A DNA stretch of 64,000 nt from positions 1 through 64,000 of the forward strand of contig CAYJJU010000001.1 of the NCBI GenBank assembly GCA_964370635.1. Reading direction: 5' to 3'. The stretch is from SIG603 sp964370635 (lineage in GTDB: Bacteria > Bacillota > Clostridia > Oscillospirales > Acutalibacteraceae). Below the pieces are notes generated by a model. It saw nothing but the letters and a program-made list of their open reading frames with translations, was not told the DNA's origin and did not search any database. Shown here in pieces: positions 1-10,300 of the stretch. The position numbers and the translations under genes were made by a program. Positions within the stretch are counted from its first letter, which is position 1. Every line of letters begins with the position of its first letter.

Positions 1-274
1 TGTTTTTAACATAGTCAGCATGTCCTGGGCAGTCAACGTGTGCATAGTGACGGTTTTCTGTTTCGTATTCAACGTGAGAAGTATTGATTGTAATACCTCT
101 TTCTCTTTCTTCTGGAGCTTTATCGATGTTTGCGTAATCTGTGAATTGTGCATTACCTTTCATCGCTAAAACTTTAGTGATAGCAGCTGTAAGTGTTGTT
201 TTACCATGGTCAACGTGACCGATAGTACCGATATTAACGTGTGGTTTAACTCTCTCAAATTTAGCTTTTGCCAT
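1..274 (-). CDS. tuf: Elongation factor Tu, N-terminal part (runs off the window)
   Basis: The first 91 codons of EF-Tu, the GTPase that delivers aminoacyl-tRNA to the ribosomal A site. The start MAKAKFERVKPHVNIGT is followed by the P-loop GHVDHGKTTL (about residues 18-27), and the visible part extends through the switch I region to the DCPGH-type stretch at the window edge. The ATG at 272-274 is preceded by a strong AGGAGG ribosome binding site. It is the last gene of the rpsL-rpsG-fusA-tuf operon, 89 bp after fusA. The C-terminal three quarters lie outside the window. Identification is certain; nothing odd is visible. Confidence 0.97.
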   Translation of the reverse strand, partial: MAKAKFERVKPHVNIGTIGHVDHGKTTLTAAITKVLAMKGNAQFTDYANIDKAPEERERGITINTSHVEYETENRHYAHVDCPGHADYVKN

Positions 275-363
275 AATATGAAATCCTCCTAATTTTACAA
301 AAATTGTTGTTTATAATTGTACCAATTTTCACTCAAAAAATCAAGTGTTAATTAGTTTATTAT

Positions 364-2484
364 TTAATCTTTTGATTTTGAAGCAATAATGCCTTCAGCA
401 ATAGATTTTGGAACTTCTACATAGCTGCTTGGTTCCATAGCGTAGTTACCACGACCTTGAGTTTTACTTCTTAAGTCTGTTGCGTAACCAAACATGTTTT
501 GAAGTGGAACTAGTGCATTAATTTGTTGTGCACCAGGACGAGCTTCTGTACCTTGAATTAGACCACGACGGCCGTTAAAGTCACCCATAACATCGCCTAG
601 GTATTCTTCTGGTACTGTTGTTGCAACTTTCATTACAGGTTCTAGAATAACAGGGTTTGCTTTTCTCATAGCTTCTTTGAAAGCCATTGATCCAGCAATT
701 TTGAAAGCCATTTCAGATGAGTCAACATCATGGTATGATCCATCATAAAGTGTAACTTTAACGTCAACAACTGGGTAACCTGCAAGGATACCTGCTGTCA
801 TAGCGCCTTGGATACCTTGGTCTACTGGACCGATGAATTCTTTAGGGATAGAACCACCAACAATAGCGTTGATAAATTCGTAACCTTTACCAGATTCGTT
901 TGGCTCAAGTTTGATTTTAACGTGACCGTATTGACCTTTACCACCTGATTGACGTGCATATTTCATATCAACATCAGCGTTAGTTTTTACTGTTTCACGG
1001 TAAGCAACTTGTGGAGCACCAACATTAGCTTCAACTTTGAATTCACGAAGTAGTCTATCAACGATGATTTCAAGGTGAAGTTCACCCATACCAGCGATGA
1101 TAGTTTGTCCTGTTTCTTCGTCTGTGTATGCTTTAAATGTAGGATCTTCCTCAGCAAGTTTTGCAAGGGCGATACCCATTTTTTCTTGACCGGCCTTTGT
1201 TTTAGGCTCGATAGCAACACGGATAACAGGATCTGGGAATTCCATAGACTCAAGTATAATTGGGTGATTTTCATCACAAAGTGTGTCACCTGTTGTTGTA
1301 TTTTTCAGTCCAACAGCAGCTGCTATGTCACCTGCATATACCATGTCTAAATCTTTTCTGTCATTAGCATGCATTTGCACAATTCTGCCAAGACGCTCTC
1401 TGTTGTCTTTATTTGCATTAAATACTGATGTACCAGCTTGGATAGTACCAGAGTACACACGGAAGAATGCAAGTTTACCAACAAATGGGTCTGTAGCAAT
1501 TTTAAATGCTAAAGCTGCAAATGGTGCATTGTCATCTGACTCACGAACGTCGTCCTCTTCAGTATCAGGATTTACACCCTTGATAGCAGGAACGTCTAGT
1601 GGTGATGGCATGTAATCAACAACTGCATCAAGCAGTTTTTGAACACCTTTGTTTTTATAAGATGTACCGCATACTACAGGAACCATAGTGTTCTCTAGTG
1701 TGCAAATTCTTATGCATTTTTTAATTTCAGGAAGAGTTAACTCTTCTCCCATTAGATATTTTTCCATTAGCTCTTCATCAGACTCCGCTACACTTTCAAC
1801 AAGTTTTTCACGGTATTCTTCTGCTTTTGCTAACATATCTTCAGGAATGTCTTCACATCTGATATCTTTTCCTAGATCATCATAATACACATAAGCTTTC
1901 ATCTCTACTAGGTCGATGATGCCTTTAAATGTATCTTCAGCGCCGATAGGAAGTTGAATTGGAACAGCGTTACATTTTAGTCTGTCTTTCATCATCCCAA
2001 CAACTCTATAGAAGTCCGCACCCATGATGTCCATTTTGTTAACATAGGCCATACGTGGAACTTTATATTCGTTAGCTTGACGCCAAACAGTTTCTGATTG
2101 TGGCTCAACGCCGCCCTTTGCGCAGAAAACTGTAACAGAACCATCCAAAACTCTTAGAGAACGTTGAACTTCAACTGTAAAGTCAACGTGTCCAGGTGTA
2201 TCGATGATATTAACTCTGTGTCTGTTTTCTTTTGTTAGTTTTGGATCATTACCAAAATCTGAGTGGCTCCAGAAACAGGTGGTTGCAGCAGAAGTGATAG
2301 TAATACCTCTTTCTTGCTCTTGAACCATCCAGTCCATTGTAGCGCCACCGTCATGAACTTCACCGATTTTATAGTTAACACCGGTGTAGTATAGTATACG
2401 CTCTGTTGTAGTTGTTTTACCGGCGTCGATGTGAGCCATGATACCGATATTTCTGGTCTTAGCCAGTGATACTTCTCTTGCCAT
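364..2484 (-). CDS. fusA: Elongation factor G
   Basis: EF-G (706 aa, usual length about 690-705) catalyses GTP-driven translocation of tRNA and mRNA. Visible motifs are the P-loop AHIDAGKTTTTERIL near residue 17, switch I with RGITITSAATT, G3 DTPGHVDF and G4 NKMD. The later domains include the domain IV region RQSGGKGQYGHVKI. The ATG follows AAGGAG. It is third in the str operon, 18 bp after rpsG. This is the canonical translocase; the second EF-G-like protein, at 35405-37963, is a different TetM-like paralogue. Confidence 0.98.
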   Translation of the reverse strand: MAREVSLAKTRNIGIMAHIDAGKTTTTERILYYTGVNYKIGEVHDGGATMDWMVQEQERGITITSAATTCFWSHSDFGNDPKLTKENRHRVNIIDTPGHVDFTVEVQRSLRVLDGSVTVFCAKGGVEPQSETVWRQANEYKVPRMAYVNKMDIMGADFYRVVGMMKDRLKCNAVPIQLPIGAEDTFKGIIDLVEMKAYVYYDDLGKDIRCEDIPEDMLAKAEEYREKLVESVAESDEELMEKYLMGEELTLPEIKKCIRICTLENTMVPVVCGTSYKNKGVQKLLDAVVDYMPSPLDVPAIKGVNPDTEEDDVRESDDNAPFAALAFKIATDPFVGKLAFFRVYSGTIQAGTSVFNANKDNRERLGRIVQMHANDRKDLDMVYAGDIAAAVGLKNTTTGDTLCDENHPIILESMEFPDPVIRVAIEPKTKAGQEKMGIALAKLAEEDPTFKAYTDEETGQTIIAGMGELHLEIIVDRLLREFKVEANVGAPQVAYRETVKTNADVDMKYARQSGGKGQYGHVKIKLEPNESGKGYEFINAIVGGSIPKEFIGPVDQGIQGAMTAGILAGYPVVDVKVTLYDGSYHDVDSSEMAFKIAGSMAFKEAMRKANPVILEPVMKVATTVPEEYLGDVMGDFNGRRGLIQGTEARPGAQQINALVPLQNMFGYATDLRSKTQGRGNYAMEPSSYVEVPKSIAEGIIASKSKD

Positions 2485-2502
2485 AATTTACTCCTTACAA
2501 AA

Positions 2503-2973
2503 TTACCATCTGTAGTGTGCAAACGCTCTGTTAGCTTCAGCCATTTTATGAGTGTCTTCACGCTTCTTAGAAGCTCCGCCTGCGCCGTTTATGGCATCAA
2601 GAATTTCACCTGCAAGACGTTCTCTCATAGTTTTTTCTGAGCGGGCTCTTGAATATTTTGTAAGCCATCTTAGACCTAGAGTTTGTCTTCTTTCAGGTCT
2701 AACTTCCATTGGAACTTGATAAGTTGAACCACCCACACGGCGTGCTTTAACTTCTAGGCTTGGCATAATATTCTCCATAGCTGCTTCGAAAGCCTCTATT
2801 GCATCTTTTCCTGTTTTTTGTGTTACAATATCAAATGCATCATAAACGATTTTTTGTGCAACACCTTTTTTACCGTCTATCATAATATTGTTGATAAGAC
2901 GAGTTACGATTTTTGAATTATACATTGGGTCTGGCAAAACATCACGTTTTGCTATATTACCTCTTCTTGGCAT
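2503..2973 (-). CDS. rpsG: 30S ribosomal protein S7
   Basis: S7 (156 aa) nucleates assembly of the 30S head by binding the 3' major domain of 16S rRNA. The protein begins MPRRGNIAKRDVLPDP and ends AFAHYRW, both typical of bacterial S7. The reading frame is open 11 codons further upstream, but the ATG at 2971-2973 is chosen because AGGAGGGAAGAA lies directly before it and the family starts here. It lies 157 bp downstream of rpsL. That gap holds short GC-rich inverted repeats, possibly a translational control site, but I cannot assign one. Confidence 0.97.
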   Translation of the reverse strand: MPRRGNIAKRDVLPDPMYNSKIVTRLINNIMIDGKKGVAQKIVYDAFDIVTQKTGKDAIEAFEAAMENIMPSLEVKARRVGGSTYQVPMEVRPERRQTLGLRWLTKYSRARSEKTMRERLAGEILDAINGAGGASKKREDTHKMAEANRAFAHYRW

Positions 2974-3130
2974 TTTCTTCCCTCCTTCACATTTAATGAA
3001 TATCATAGGTACTCGAAAGTCATACTCCCGCCGGCACTTAGAGGCATTTATATATAAACGCCTACCGATTAAACGGTTAGCCTCTTAGTTTCTTAACTTA
3101 CGAATTTTCTAATTGGTGCTTTTTATCAAA

Positions 3131-3559
3131 TTATGATTTAGCTGCACCGGCTTTTGGTTTTTTAGCACCGTATTTAGAACGAGCTTGCATACGTTTTGCA
3201 ACGCCTTGAGTATCAAGTGTTCCACGAATAATATGATAACGAACACCGGGAATATCCCTTACACGTCCGCCTCTAATCATGACAACGCTATGCTCTTGCA
3301 AGTTGTGTCCTACACCTGGAATGTAAGCTGTAACCTCAATACCGTTTGAAAGTCTTACCCTAGCAACTTTTCTAAGCGCCGAGTTAGGTTTTTTAGGTGT
3401 TTGAGTTTTAACCGCTGTACAAACTCCACGTTTTTGTGGTGAGTTTTTGTTGATTGCAACTCTTTTCATTGAGTTCCAGCCTTTTTGCAAAGCAGGAGCC
3501 GTTGATTTTTTTTCTGCAACCGAACGTCCATGGTGAACAAGCTGATTAAATGTTGGCAT
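3131..3559 (-). CDS. rpsL: 30S ribosomal protein S12
   Basis: S12 (142 aa) forms part of the decoding centre. MPTFNQLVHHGR is the family start, and the conserved KKPNSALRKVARVRL segment and PGVGHNLQEHSVVMIRGGRV are intact. The ATG at 3557-3559 is preceded by GGAGGTGC; the longer open frame has no ribosome binding site. The lysine at the position where streptomycin-resistance changes occur (TPKKPNSA) is the normal residue. It is the first gene of the str operon, with its own consensus promoter 142 bp upstream. The L7Ae-like gene often found between rpoC and rpsL in Firmicutes is absent. Confidence 0.97.
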   Translation of the reverse strand: MPTFNQLVHHGRSVAEKKSTAPALQKGWNSMKRVAINKNSPQKRGVCTAVKTQTPKKPNSALRKVARVRLSNGIEVTAYIPGVGHNLQEHSVVMIRGGRVRDIPGVRYHIIRGTLDTQGVAKRMQARSKYGAKKPKAGAAKS

Positions 3560-3700
3560 ATCGCACCTCCTCTTTTTAAAATATATATACAAAGTGATTA
3601 CCACTTGTATTTAGTTTTATGAAAACAATTTAAACACAAGCATTTCCCGACAGCGTAAAACTGTCAGGAAAAAGCTCATAATTATTTCCAGTCGACGTTA

Positions 3701-3729
3701 ATTATAACACTCTAAATCTATGATGTCAA
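3701..3729 (-). promoter_or_regulatory. Sigma-A promoter of the rpsL-rpsG-fusA-tuf operon
   Basis: On the minus strand TTGACA (3724-3729) and TATAAT (3701-3706) are separated by exactly 17 bp, a perfect consensus promoter. Transcription would start near 3694 and give a leader of about 135 nt, containing a hairpin at 3646-3675 (GACAG/CTGTC stem), before rpsL. It lies just past the rpoC stop, so the str operon can be transcribed independently of rpoBC. Confidence 0.85.
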
Positions 3730-3743
3730 GGTATTTCTTTATC

Positions 3744-6700
3744 TTAAACCATAAGATTTTCAGTGCCCTCACTCTCTAAACTTTCTTCTTCGTCATCAAA
3801 AATGATGTCTTGTGAAAAAGCAGGCTCATCAAGTATAATTTGCGGCTCGGGCTCTGTCGATTTAATTTCGACATCGCTATAACACTGCATTCCCGTTCCG
3901 GCAGGTATTAATTTACCTATAATAACGTTTTCTTTTAGTCCGACAAGTGGGTCTACTTTACCCTTAATGGCCGCATCGGTTAAAACTCTTGTTGTTTCTT
4001 GGAACGATGCCGCAGATAGGAAAGAATCTGTTGCAAGAGATGCCTTTGTAATACCAAGTAGTACAGGTATAAAGGTCGCCTCTTTAAGATTTTCTTCACC
4101 GTTTGCCATTCTCTCTTTTAGCTTGTCGTTTTCTGCATAAATTTCGTATTTGTCTACAAGAGATGTAACAAGTAGCGAGGTATCACCTGCATCTTCTACC
4201 CTTACTTTTCTCATCATCTGTCTTATAATAACCTCAATGTGCTTGTCATTGATGTCAACACCCTGTTGTCTATAAGTTTTTTGTACCTCTTGAATTAGGT
4301 AGTTTTGCACGGCCTGTGCACCGCTTATAGCTAAAACATCGTGTGGGTTTACAGAACCTTCTGTAATTTTAGCGCCTTTTTCTATAAAGTCGCCTTCCTT
4401 TACAGTAAGTGATGCCGAATACGGAATCATATATTTTCTATCATCTGCAGTTTTGCTATCAGTAATAACTGCATGGCGGTTTCTTTTAATTTCTTCAAAC
4501 GATACTGTACCAGAAATTTCACTGATAATTGCAAGGTGTTTAGGTTTACGTCCCTCAAACAGCTCGTCAATTCTTGGAAGACCCTGTGTGATATCCTCGG
4601 CATTAGCAACACCACCTGTATGGAAGGTACGCATTGTAAGCTGAGTACCTGGCTCACCGATAGACTGAGCGGCTATGATACCAACAGACTCACCAACTTG
4701 AACCGCTTTTCCGTTTGCAAGAGATGCACCATAGCATTTTTTACAAACACCGTGTTTTGCACGACAATTAAGTATAGAGCGAATAGTAATCTTTTCAGTG
4801 CCTTTATTTACTATTAAAGTCGCATCGTCAGGAGTCATAATCTTGTCTTTTGAAACTATTACTGTGCCGTCGTCGTCCAAGAAATCTTCTAACAGATATC
4901 TTCCGACCAAACGCTCATGCATAGGCTCTATAGACTCATGACCCGATTTAATGTCGAACACTTCAAGGCCTTCTGGTGTGTTACAGTCATCTTCTCTTAT
5001 GATAACGTCTTGTGAAACGTCAACAAGTCTTCTTGTAAGGTAACCCGAGTCGGCTGTTCTAAGCGCTGTATCGGCAAGACCTTTACGAGCACCACGAGAT
5101 GAAATAAAGTATTCCAAAATATTTAGACCTTCACGGTAGTTAGCCCTAATAGGAATTTCGATTGTTTTACCCGAGGTATTTGCAATAAGACCACGCATAC
5201 CTGCGAGCTGTCTAATCTGGCTCATGCTACCACGAGCACCGGAGTCCGCCATCATAAAGATAGGATTGTATCTATCAAGACCGGATTGAAGGGCTGCGGT
5301 AACGTCGTTTGTCGCTTTTTCCCAAGTTTTCAAAACAGCATTATATCTCTCAGAGTCAGATAGCAAACCGAATTGGAAGTCTTCCGTAATAGCTTCGATA
5401 TTTGCCTCTGCCTGTGCTATGATGGTTTTCTTTGACTCAGGGATAGTCGCATCACAAACAGCAACAGTAATTGCACCTATTGTAGAGTATTTATAGCCTT
5501 GCGCCTTAACTTCATCAAGTACTTCGGCGGCTTTTTCTGTGCCGTGAACCAAGATGCATTTTTCGATAAGTGGGCCTAGCTCTTTTTTGCCTACTAGGAA
5601 GTCAATTTCAAAGTTTAATATTTTATCAGGGTCGCTTCTGTCGACATAGCCTAAATCTTGAGGTATAGGTTGGTTGAATATCATTCTACCCATTGTTGTG
5701 TCGACAATGCCTGAGTGCATTTTGCCGTCTATTTCTAATTCTCTTCTAAGCTTAATCTTAGAGTGAAGCGAAATATCTTTTGCATCATACGCCATCAAGG
5801 CTTCTTCCATGTTTCTAAACACTTTGCCCTCGCCTATTTCACCGTCTTTATCAAGTGTTAGGTAGTAAGAGCCAAGTATCATATCCTGAGAAGGAACCGC
5901 AACAGGTTTACCGTCTGATGGTTTTAACAAGTTGTTTGCAGCAAGCATTAAGAATCTTGCCTCTGCTTGTGCCTCTGCAGATAGCGGAATGTGAATAGCC
6001 ATTTGGTCGCCATCAAAGTCGGCGTTATACGCCGCACAAACAAGTGGGTGAAGTTTTAGTGCTTTACCCTCAACAAGCACGGGCTCAAAGGCTTGAATAC
6101 CAAGTCTGTGAAGAGTTGGCGCACGGTTTAGTAAAACTGGGTGATTTTTGATGACTATTTCAAGTGCATCCCAAACCTCAGGTTTAGTTCTTTCGACCGC
6201 TTTTCTTGCAGCTTTGATGTTGCCTGCTAGTCCTGTTTCAACAAGGCGTTTCATGACAAAAGGTTTAAACAGCTCTAAAGCCATTTCTTTTGGCACACCG
6301 CATTGATACATTTTAAGCTCAGGGCCTACAACGATAACCGAACGTCCAGAATAGTCAACACGTTTACCCAAAAGGTTTTGACGGAAACGTCCTTGTTTAC
6401 CTTTTAACATGTCCGATAAGGATTTCAGTGGCCTGTTGTTAGGACCTGTAACAGGTCTTCCACGTCTGCCGTTGTCTATAAGTGCGTCTACAGCCTCTTG
6501 AAGCATACGTTTTTCATTTCTTACAATGATATCTGGTGCCCCAAGTTCCATAAGTCTTTTTAGACGGTTATTTCTATTTATAACCCTTCTGTAAAGGTCG
6601 TTAAGGTCAGAGGTTGCAAATCTTCCGCCGTCAAGTTGCACCATAGGGCGAATGTCGGGTGGAATAACCGGAATGGAGTTAAGTATCATCCACTCAGGTT

Positions 6701-7364
6701 TATTGCCGGAAATTCTGAAAGCTTCCATAACTTCAAGACGCTTTAAAATTCTAACCCTCTTTTGTCCTGTAGCAGACTCAAGGTCTTCTTTAAGCTCTTT
6801 AGACGATTTTTCTACATCTACATTTTGCAAAAGCTTGTAAATGGCTTCTGCACCCATGCTCGCATCAAAATCATCTTCATATTTTTCTCTTAAATCTCTG
6901 TACTCTTTTTCTGAAAGTGTCTGCATGTTGACAAGTTCTTTTACAGAGCCCGGATTTGTTACGATATATAGTGCAAAGTAAAGTACCTTTTCAAGCACCC
7001 TAGGAGATAGGTCAAGTATAAGACCCATTCTTGAAGGTATGCCTTTAAAATACCATATGTGAGACACGGGAGCCGCAAGTTCTATGTGACCCATTCTCTC
7101 ACGTCTTACTTTTGAACGTGTAACCTCTACGCCGCAGCGGTCACAAATTTTGCCTTTATATCTAATTCTTTTGTATTTACCGCAGTGGCATTCCCAGTCT
7201 TTTTGGGGTCCAAAAATTTTCTCACAAAACAGTCCGTCCCTCTCAGGCTTTAGTGTTCTGTAGTTGATGGTTTCGGGTTTTTTAACTTCTCCGTATGACC
7301 ACTCACAAATTTGATCGGGAGAGGCCAATCCTATTTTTATTGATTCAAATACATTAAATTCCAT
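3744..7364 (-). CDS. rpoC: DNA-directed RNA polymerase beta' subunit
   Basis: RpoC (about 1206 aa) is the catalytic beta' subunit of RNA polymerase. The N-terminal zinc site (CHCGKYK... CDRCGV, about residues 60-80), the active-site NADFDGDQMA loop (about 450-460) holding the Mg2+ aspartates, and the second zinc cluster (C-x6-C-x2-C around 870) are all present. Length matches clostridial beta' without large insertions. The frame opens at MQMEF, but the third codon (ATG at 7362-7364) sits 9 nt after GAGG while the first sits only 3 nt away, so the later start is preferred. It follows rpoB with a short gap. Confidence 0.97.
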   Translation of the reverse strand: MEFNVFESIKIGLASPDQICEWSYGEVKKPETINYRTLKPERDGLFCEKIFGPQKDWECHCGKYKRIRYKGKICDRCGVEVTRSKVRRERMGHIELAAPVSHIWYFKGIPSRMGLILDLSPRVLEKVLYFALYIVTNPGSVKELVNMQTLSEKEYRDLREKYEDDFDASMGAEAIYKLLQNVDVEKSSKELKEDLESATGQKRVRILKRLEVMEAFRISGNKPEWMILNSIPVIPPDIRPMVQLDGGRFATSDLNDLYRRVINRNNRLKRLMELGAPDIIVRNEKRMLQEAVDALIDNGRRGRPVTGPNNRPLKSLSDMLKGKQGRFRQNLLGKRVDYSGRSVIVVGPELKMYQCGVPKEMALELFKPFVMKRLVETGLAGNIKAARKAVERTKPEVWDALEIVIKNHPVLLNRAPTLHRLGIQAFEPVLVEGKALKLHPLVCAAYNADFDGDQMAIHIPLSAEAQAEARFLMLAANNLLKPSDGKPVAVPSQDMILGSYYLTLDKDGEIGEGKVFRNMEEALMAYDAKDISLHSKIKLRRELEIDGKMHSGIVDTTMGRMIFNQPIPQDLGYVDRSDPDKILNFEIDFLVGKKELGPLIEKCILVHGTEKAAEVLDEVKAQGYKYSTIGAITVAVCDATIPESKKTIIAQAEANIEAITEDFQFGLLSDSERYNAVLKTWEKATNDVTAALQSGLDRYNPIFMMADSGARGSMSQIRQLAGMRGLIANTSGKTIEIPIRANYREGLNILEYFISSRGARKGLADTALRTADSGYLTRRLVDVSQDVIIREDDCNTPEGLEVFDIKSGHESIEPMHERLVGRYLLEDFLDDDGTVIVSKDKIMTPDDATLIVNKGTEKITIRSILNCRAKHGVCKKCYGASLANGKAVQVGESVGIIAAQSIGEPGTQLTMRTFHTGGVANAEDITQGLPRIDELFEGRKPKHLAIISEISGTVSFEEIKRNRHAVITDSKTADDRKYMIPYSASLTVKEGDFIEKGAKITEGSVNPHDVLAISGAQAVQNYLIQEVQKTYRQQGVDINDKHIEVIIRQMMRKVRVEDAGDTSLLVTSLVDKYEIYAENDKLKERMANGEENLKEATFIPVLLGITKASLATDSFLSAASFQETTRVLTDAAIKGKVDPLVGLKENVIIGKLIPAGTGMQCYSDVEIKSTEPEPQIILDEPAFSQDIIFDDEEESLESEGTENLMV

Positions 7365-7382
7365 TTGCATATTCCTCTCTTA

Positions 7383-10300
7383 TCAAATTAAATCTTCGTC
7401 GTCATCATCGTCGTCAGCTCCACCTGCAAGTCCTGCAAAGAAATCTTCATCGCTTTCTTCGTCTTCGTCCTCATCAAACGAGAATAAGTCATCTTGGCTG
7501 TCGTGGCCGTCTAGTGCGTCCTCTGCATCTTCTACCGAATAGCCTTCTAGGTCATCGTCCTCTGCTACATTGTCTTCATTTAGCATTGATGATGCAGGTG
7601 TGAAGCCCATGTCGTCGTCTTCATCAAAGTTTTGTTTTAAGTCTATTTCTTCATTAAATTTATTTAACACTTTAACATCTAAGCCTAAGGCTTGAAGCTC
7701 TTTTATCAGAACTTTAAACGACTCAGGTATGCCTGGTTTTGGAATGTTTTGACCTTTAACAATAGATTCATAAGTCTTAACCCTACCGACAACGTCATCG
7801 GATTTAACCGTTAGAATTTCTTGTAAAGTATAAGCCGCACCGTAAGCCTCAAGCGCCCAAACTTCCATCTCACCGAAACGTTGTCCACCAAACTGAGCTT
7901 TACCGCCGAGTGGTTGTTGAGTAACAAGTGAGTAAGGACCTGTTGACCTTGCGTGGATTTTATCGTCTACAAGGTGGTGAAGTTTTAGGTAGTACATGAT
8001 ACCTACTGTTACGGGGTTATCAAAATACTCACCGCTTCTGCCGTCACGAAGATTGAATTTGCCTGTTTCGCTCATGCCTGCCATTTTAAAGCATTCTCTG
8101 ATGTCTTCCTCATGTGCACCGTCAAATACAGGTGTCATGATTTTCCATCCAAGCGCCCTTGCAGCCATTCCTAAGTGAACTTCAAGTACCTGTCCGATGT
8201 TCATACGTGATGGAACGCCCAGTGGGTTTAAAACGATGTCAAGCGGTGTGCCGTCTGGTAGGAAAGGCATGTCTTCCATAGGAAGAATTCTTGAAACAAC
8301 ACCCTTGTTTCCGTGACGACCAGCCATTTTGTCACCGACTGAAATTTTTCTCTTTTGTGCAATATAGCATCTTACAACTTTATTTACCCCGGGGCTTAGT
8401 TCGTCTTGGCTGTTTTCTCTTGTAAACACTTTAACATCTACAACAACGCCAGACTCACCATGAGGCACTCTAAGTGATGTGTCACGCACTTCACGTGCCT
8501 TCTCGCCAAAGATAGCTCTTAAAAGTCTTTCCTCGGCAGTAAGCTCTGTTTCACCCTTCGGTGTTACTTTACCTACAAGAATGTCGCCGGGTCTTACGTC
8601 GGCACCTATTCTGATTATTCCTCTGTCGTCTAAATCACGAAGTAAATCCTCGTTAACATTAGGAATGTCTCTTGTAATTTCTTCGGGTCCGAGTTTTGTA
8701 TCTCTTGACTCCATTTCGTACTCTTCTATATGAATAGAGGTATAAACGTCGTCTCTAACGATTTTTTCGTTAAGCAAAACCGCATCCTCATAGTTATAAC
8801 CTTCCCAAGTCATAAAGCCTATAAGAGCATTTTTACCAAGTGAAATTTCACCATTTTGAATGCCGGGGCCGTCTGCTATAACATCATTTTCTTCTACTCT
8901 GTCGCCTACAGACACTATGGGCACTTGATTTATACAAGTACTTTGGTTAGAGCGCAAGAATTTTGTGATTTCATAATCGTCGATATCGCCGTTATCTGTG
9001 GTAATTCTAATTCTCGTGGCACTTACACTTTTAATAACGCCGCTTCTTTTGGCAAGCACGCAAACGCCTGAGTCCACACCTGCTTTATATTCCATACCGG
9101 TTCCAACTATTGGAGCGTCGGTTTTCAGTAGTGGCACGGCTTGTTTTTGCATGTTAGAGCCCATCAGCGCACGGTTTGCGTCGTCGTTTTCAAGGAAAGG
9201 AATCATTGCAGTAGCAACAGACACAACCATTTTAGGTGAAATGTCCATATAGTCTGCTTTTTTGCCCGATACTTCAACGAAATCACCTCTGTGACGTCCG
9301 ACTATTTTCGGATTTACAAACTGGCCGTCTTCATCAAGCGGTTCATTTGCCTGAGCCACGATAAATTCATCCTCTACGTCCGCTGTCATGTAAACAACAT
9401 CGTCTGTGACTTCTCCCGTGTCTTTATTAACTTTTCTAAATGGAGTTTCAATAAATCCATAGTGATTAATCTTTGCAAAGGTTGCAAGATATGAGATAAG
9501 ACCGATGTTTGGTCCCTCAGGAGTTTCGATAGGACACATACGACCATAGTGTGTGTAGTGAACGTCACGAACCTCAAACGATGCCCTGTCTCTTGAAAGA
9601 CCGCCGGGGCCTAGAGCCGAAAGACGTCTTTTGTGAGTAAGCTCTGATAATGGATTTGTTTGATCCATGAACTGAGACAGCGGAGAAGAGCCGAAAAACT
9701 CTTTAATAGCCGCCACAACAGGACGAATATTTATAAGGCTTTGCGGTGTAGGCGCTTCTTGGTCTTGAGTTTGCAAAGTCATTCTCTCTCTAATGACTCT
9801 TTCAAGACGAGAAAAACCAATTCTAAACTGATTTTGTAAAAGCTCGCCTACAGAACGAATTCTTCTGTTTCCTAAGTGGTCTATGTCGTCTGTTACGCCA
9901 AGACCCACGGCTAGGCAGTTCATGTAGTTGATACTTGAGAAAATATCATCAATTATAATGTGATTTGGAACAAGCTCGCCACTTCTTTTGATTATCATCG
10001 CTTTAAGCTCTTCTTCATCATTTGCTTCTTCTAAAATTTCCGATAAAACGCTAAATCTTACACGCTCTAAAATTCCGCATTCTTCTTTTGCATCGAAGTT
10101 TACAAATTTTGAGATGTCGACCATTGCGTTTGAAATAATTTTTGTTTCCTTGCCGTTTACATCGACAAAGGCAACGCTAACACCGGCATCGTCTATTTCC
10201 CATGCGAGCTCACGTGATACCATATGACCTGCATCAGCCATAAGCTCACCCGTTGTAGGGTTAAAGATAGGCTGAGTAAGTGTTTGGCCCGAAAGTCTGC

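Noticed and set aside
3131..3604. Longer start for rpsL (and similar N-terminal extensions for rpsG, murT, greA, ftsE and the nitroreductase)
   Set aside because: In each case the upstream codon overlaps or precedes the Shine-Dalgarno sequence, and the family start fits the downstream codon.
3605..3743. Possible L7Ae-like ribosomal protein gene between rpoC and rpsL
   Set aside because: The 184-bp gap contains only a promoter and a hairpin; no frame of sufficient length exists.
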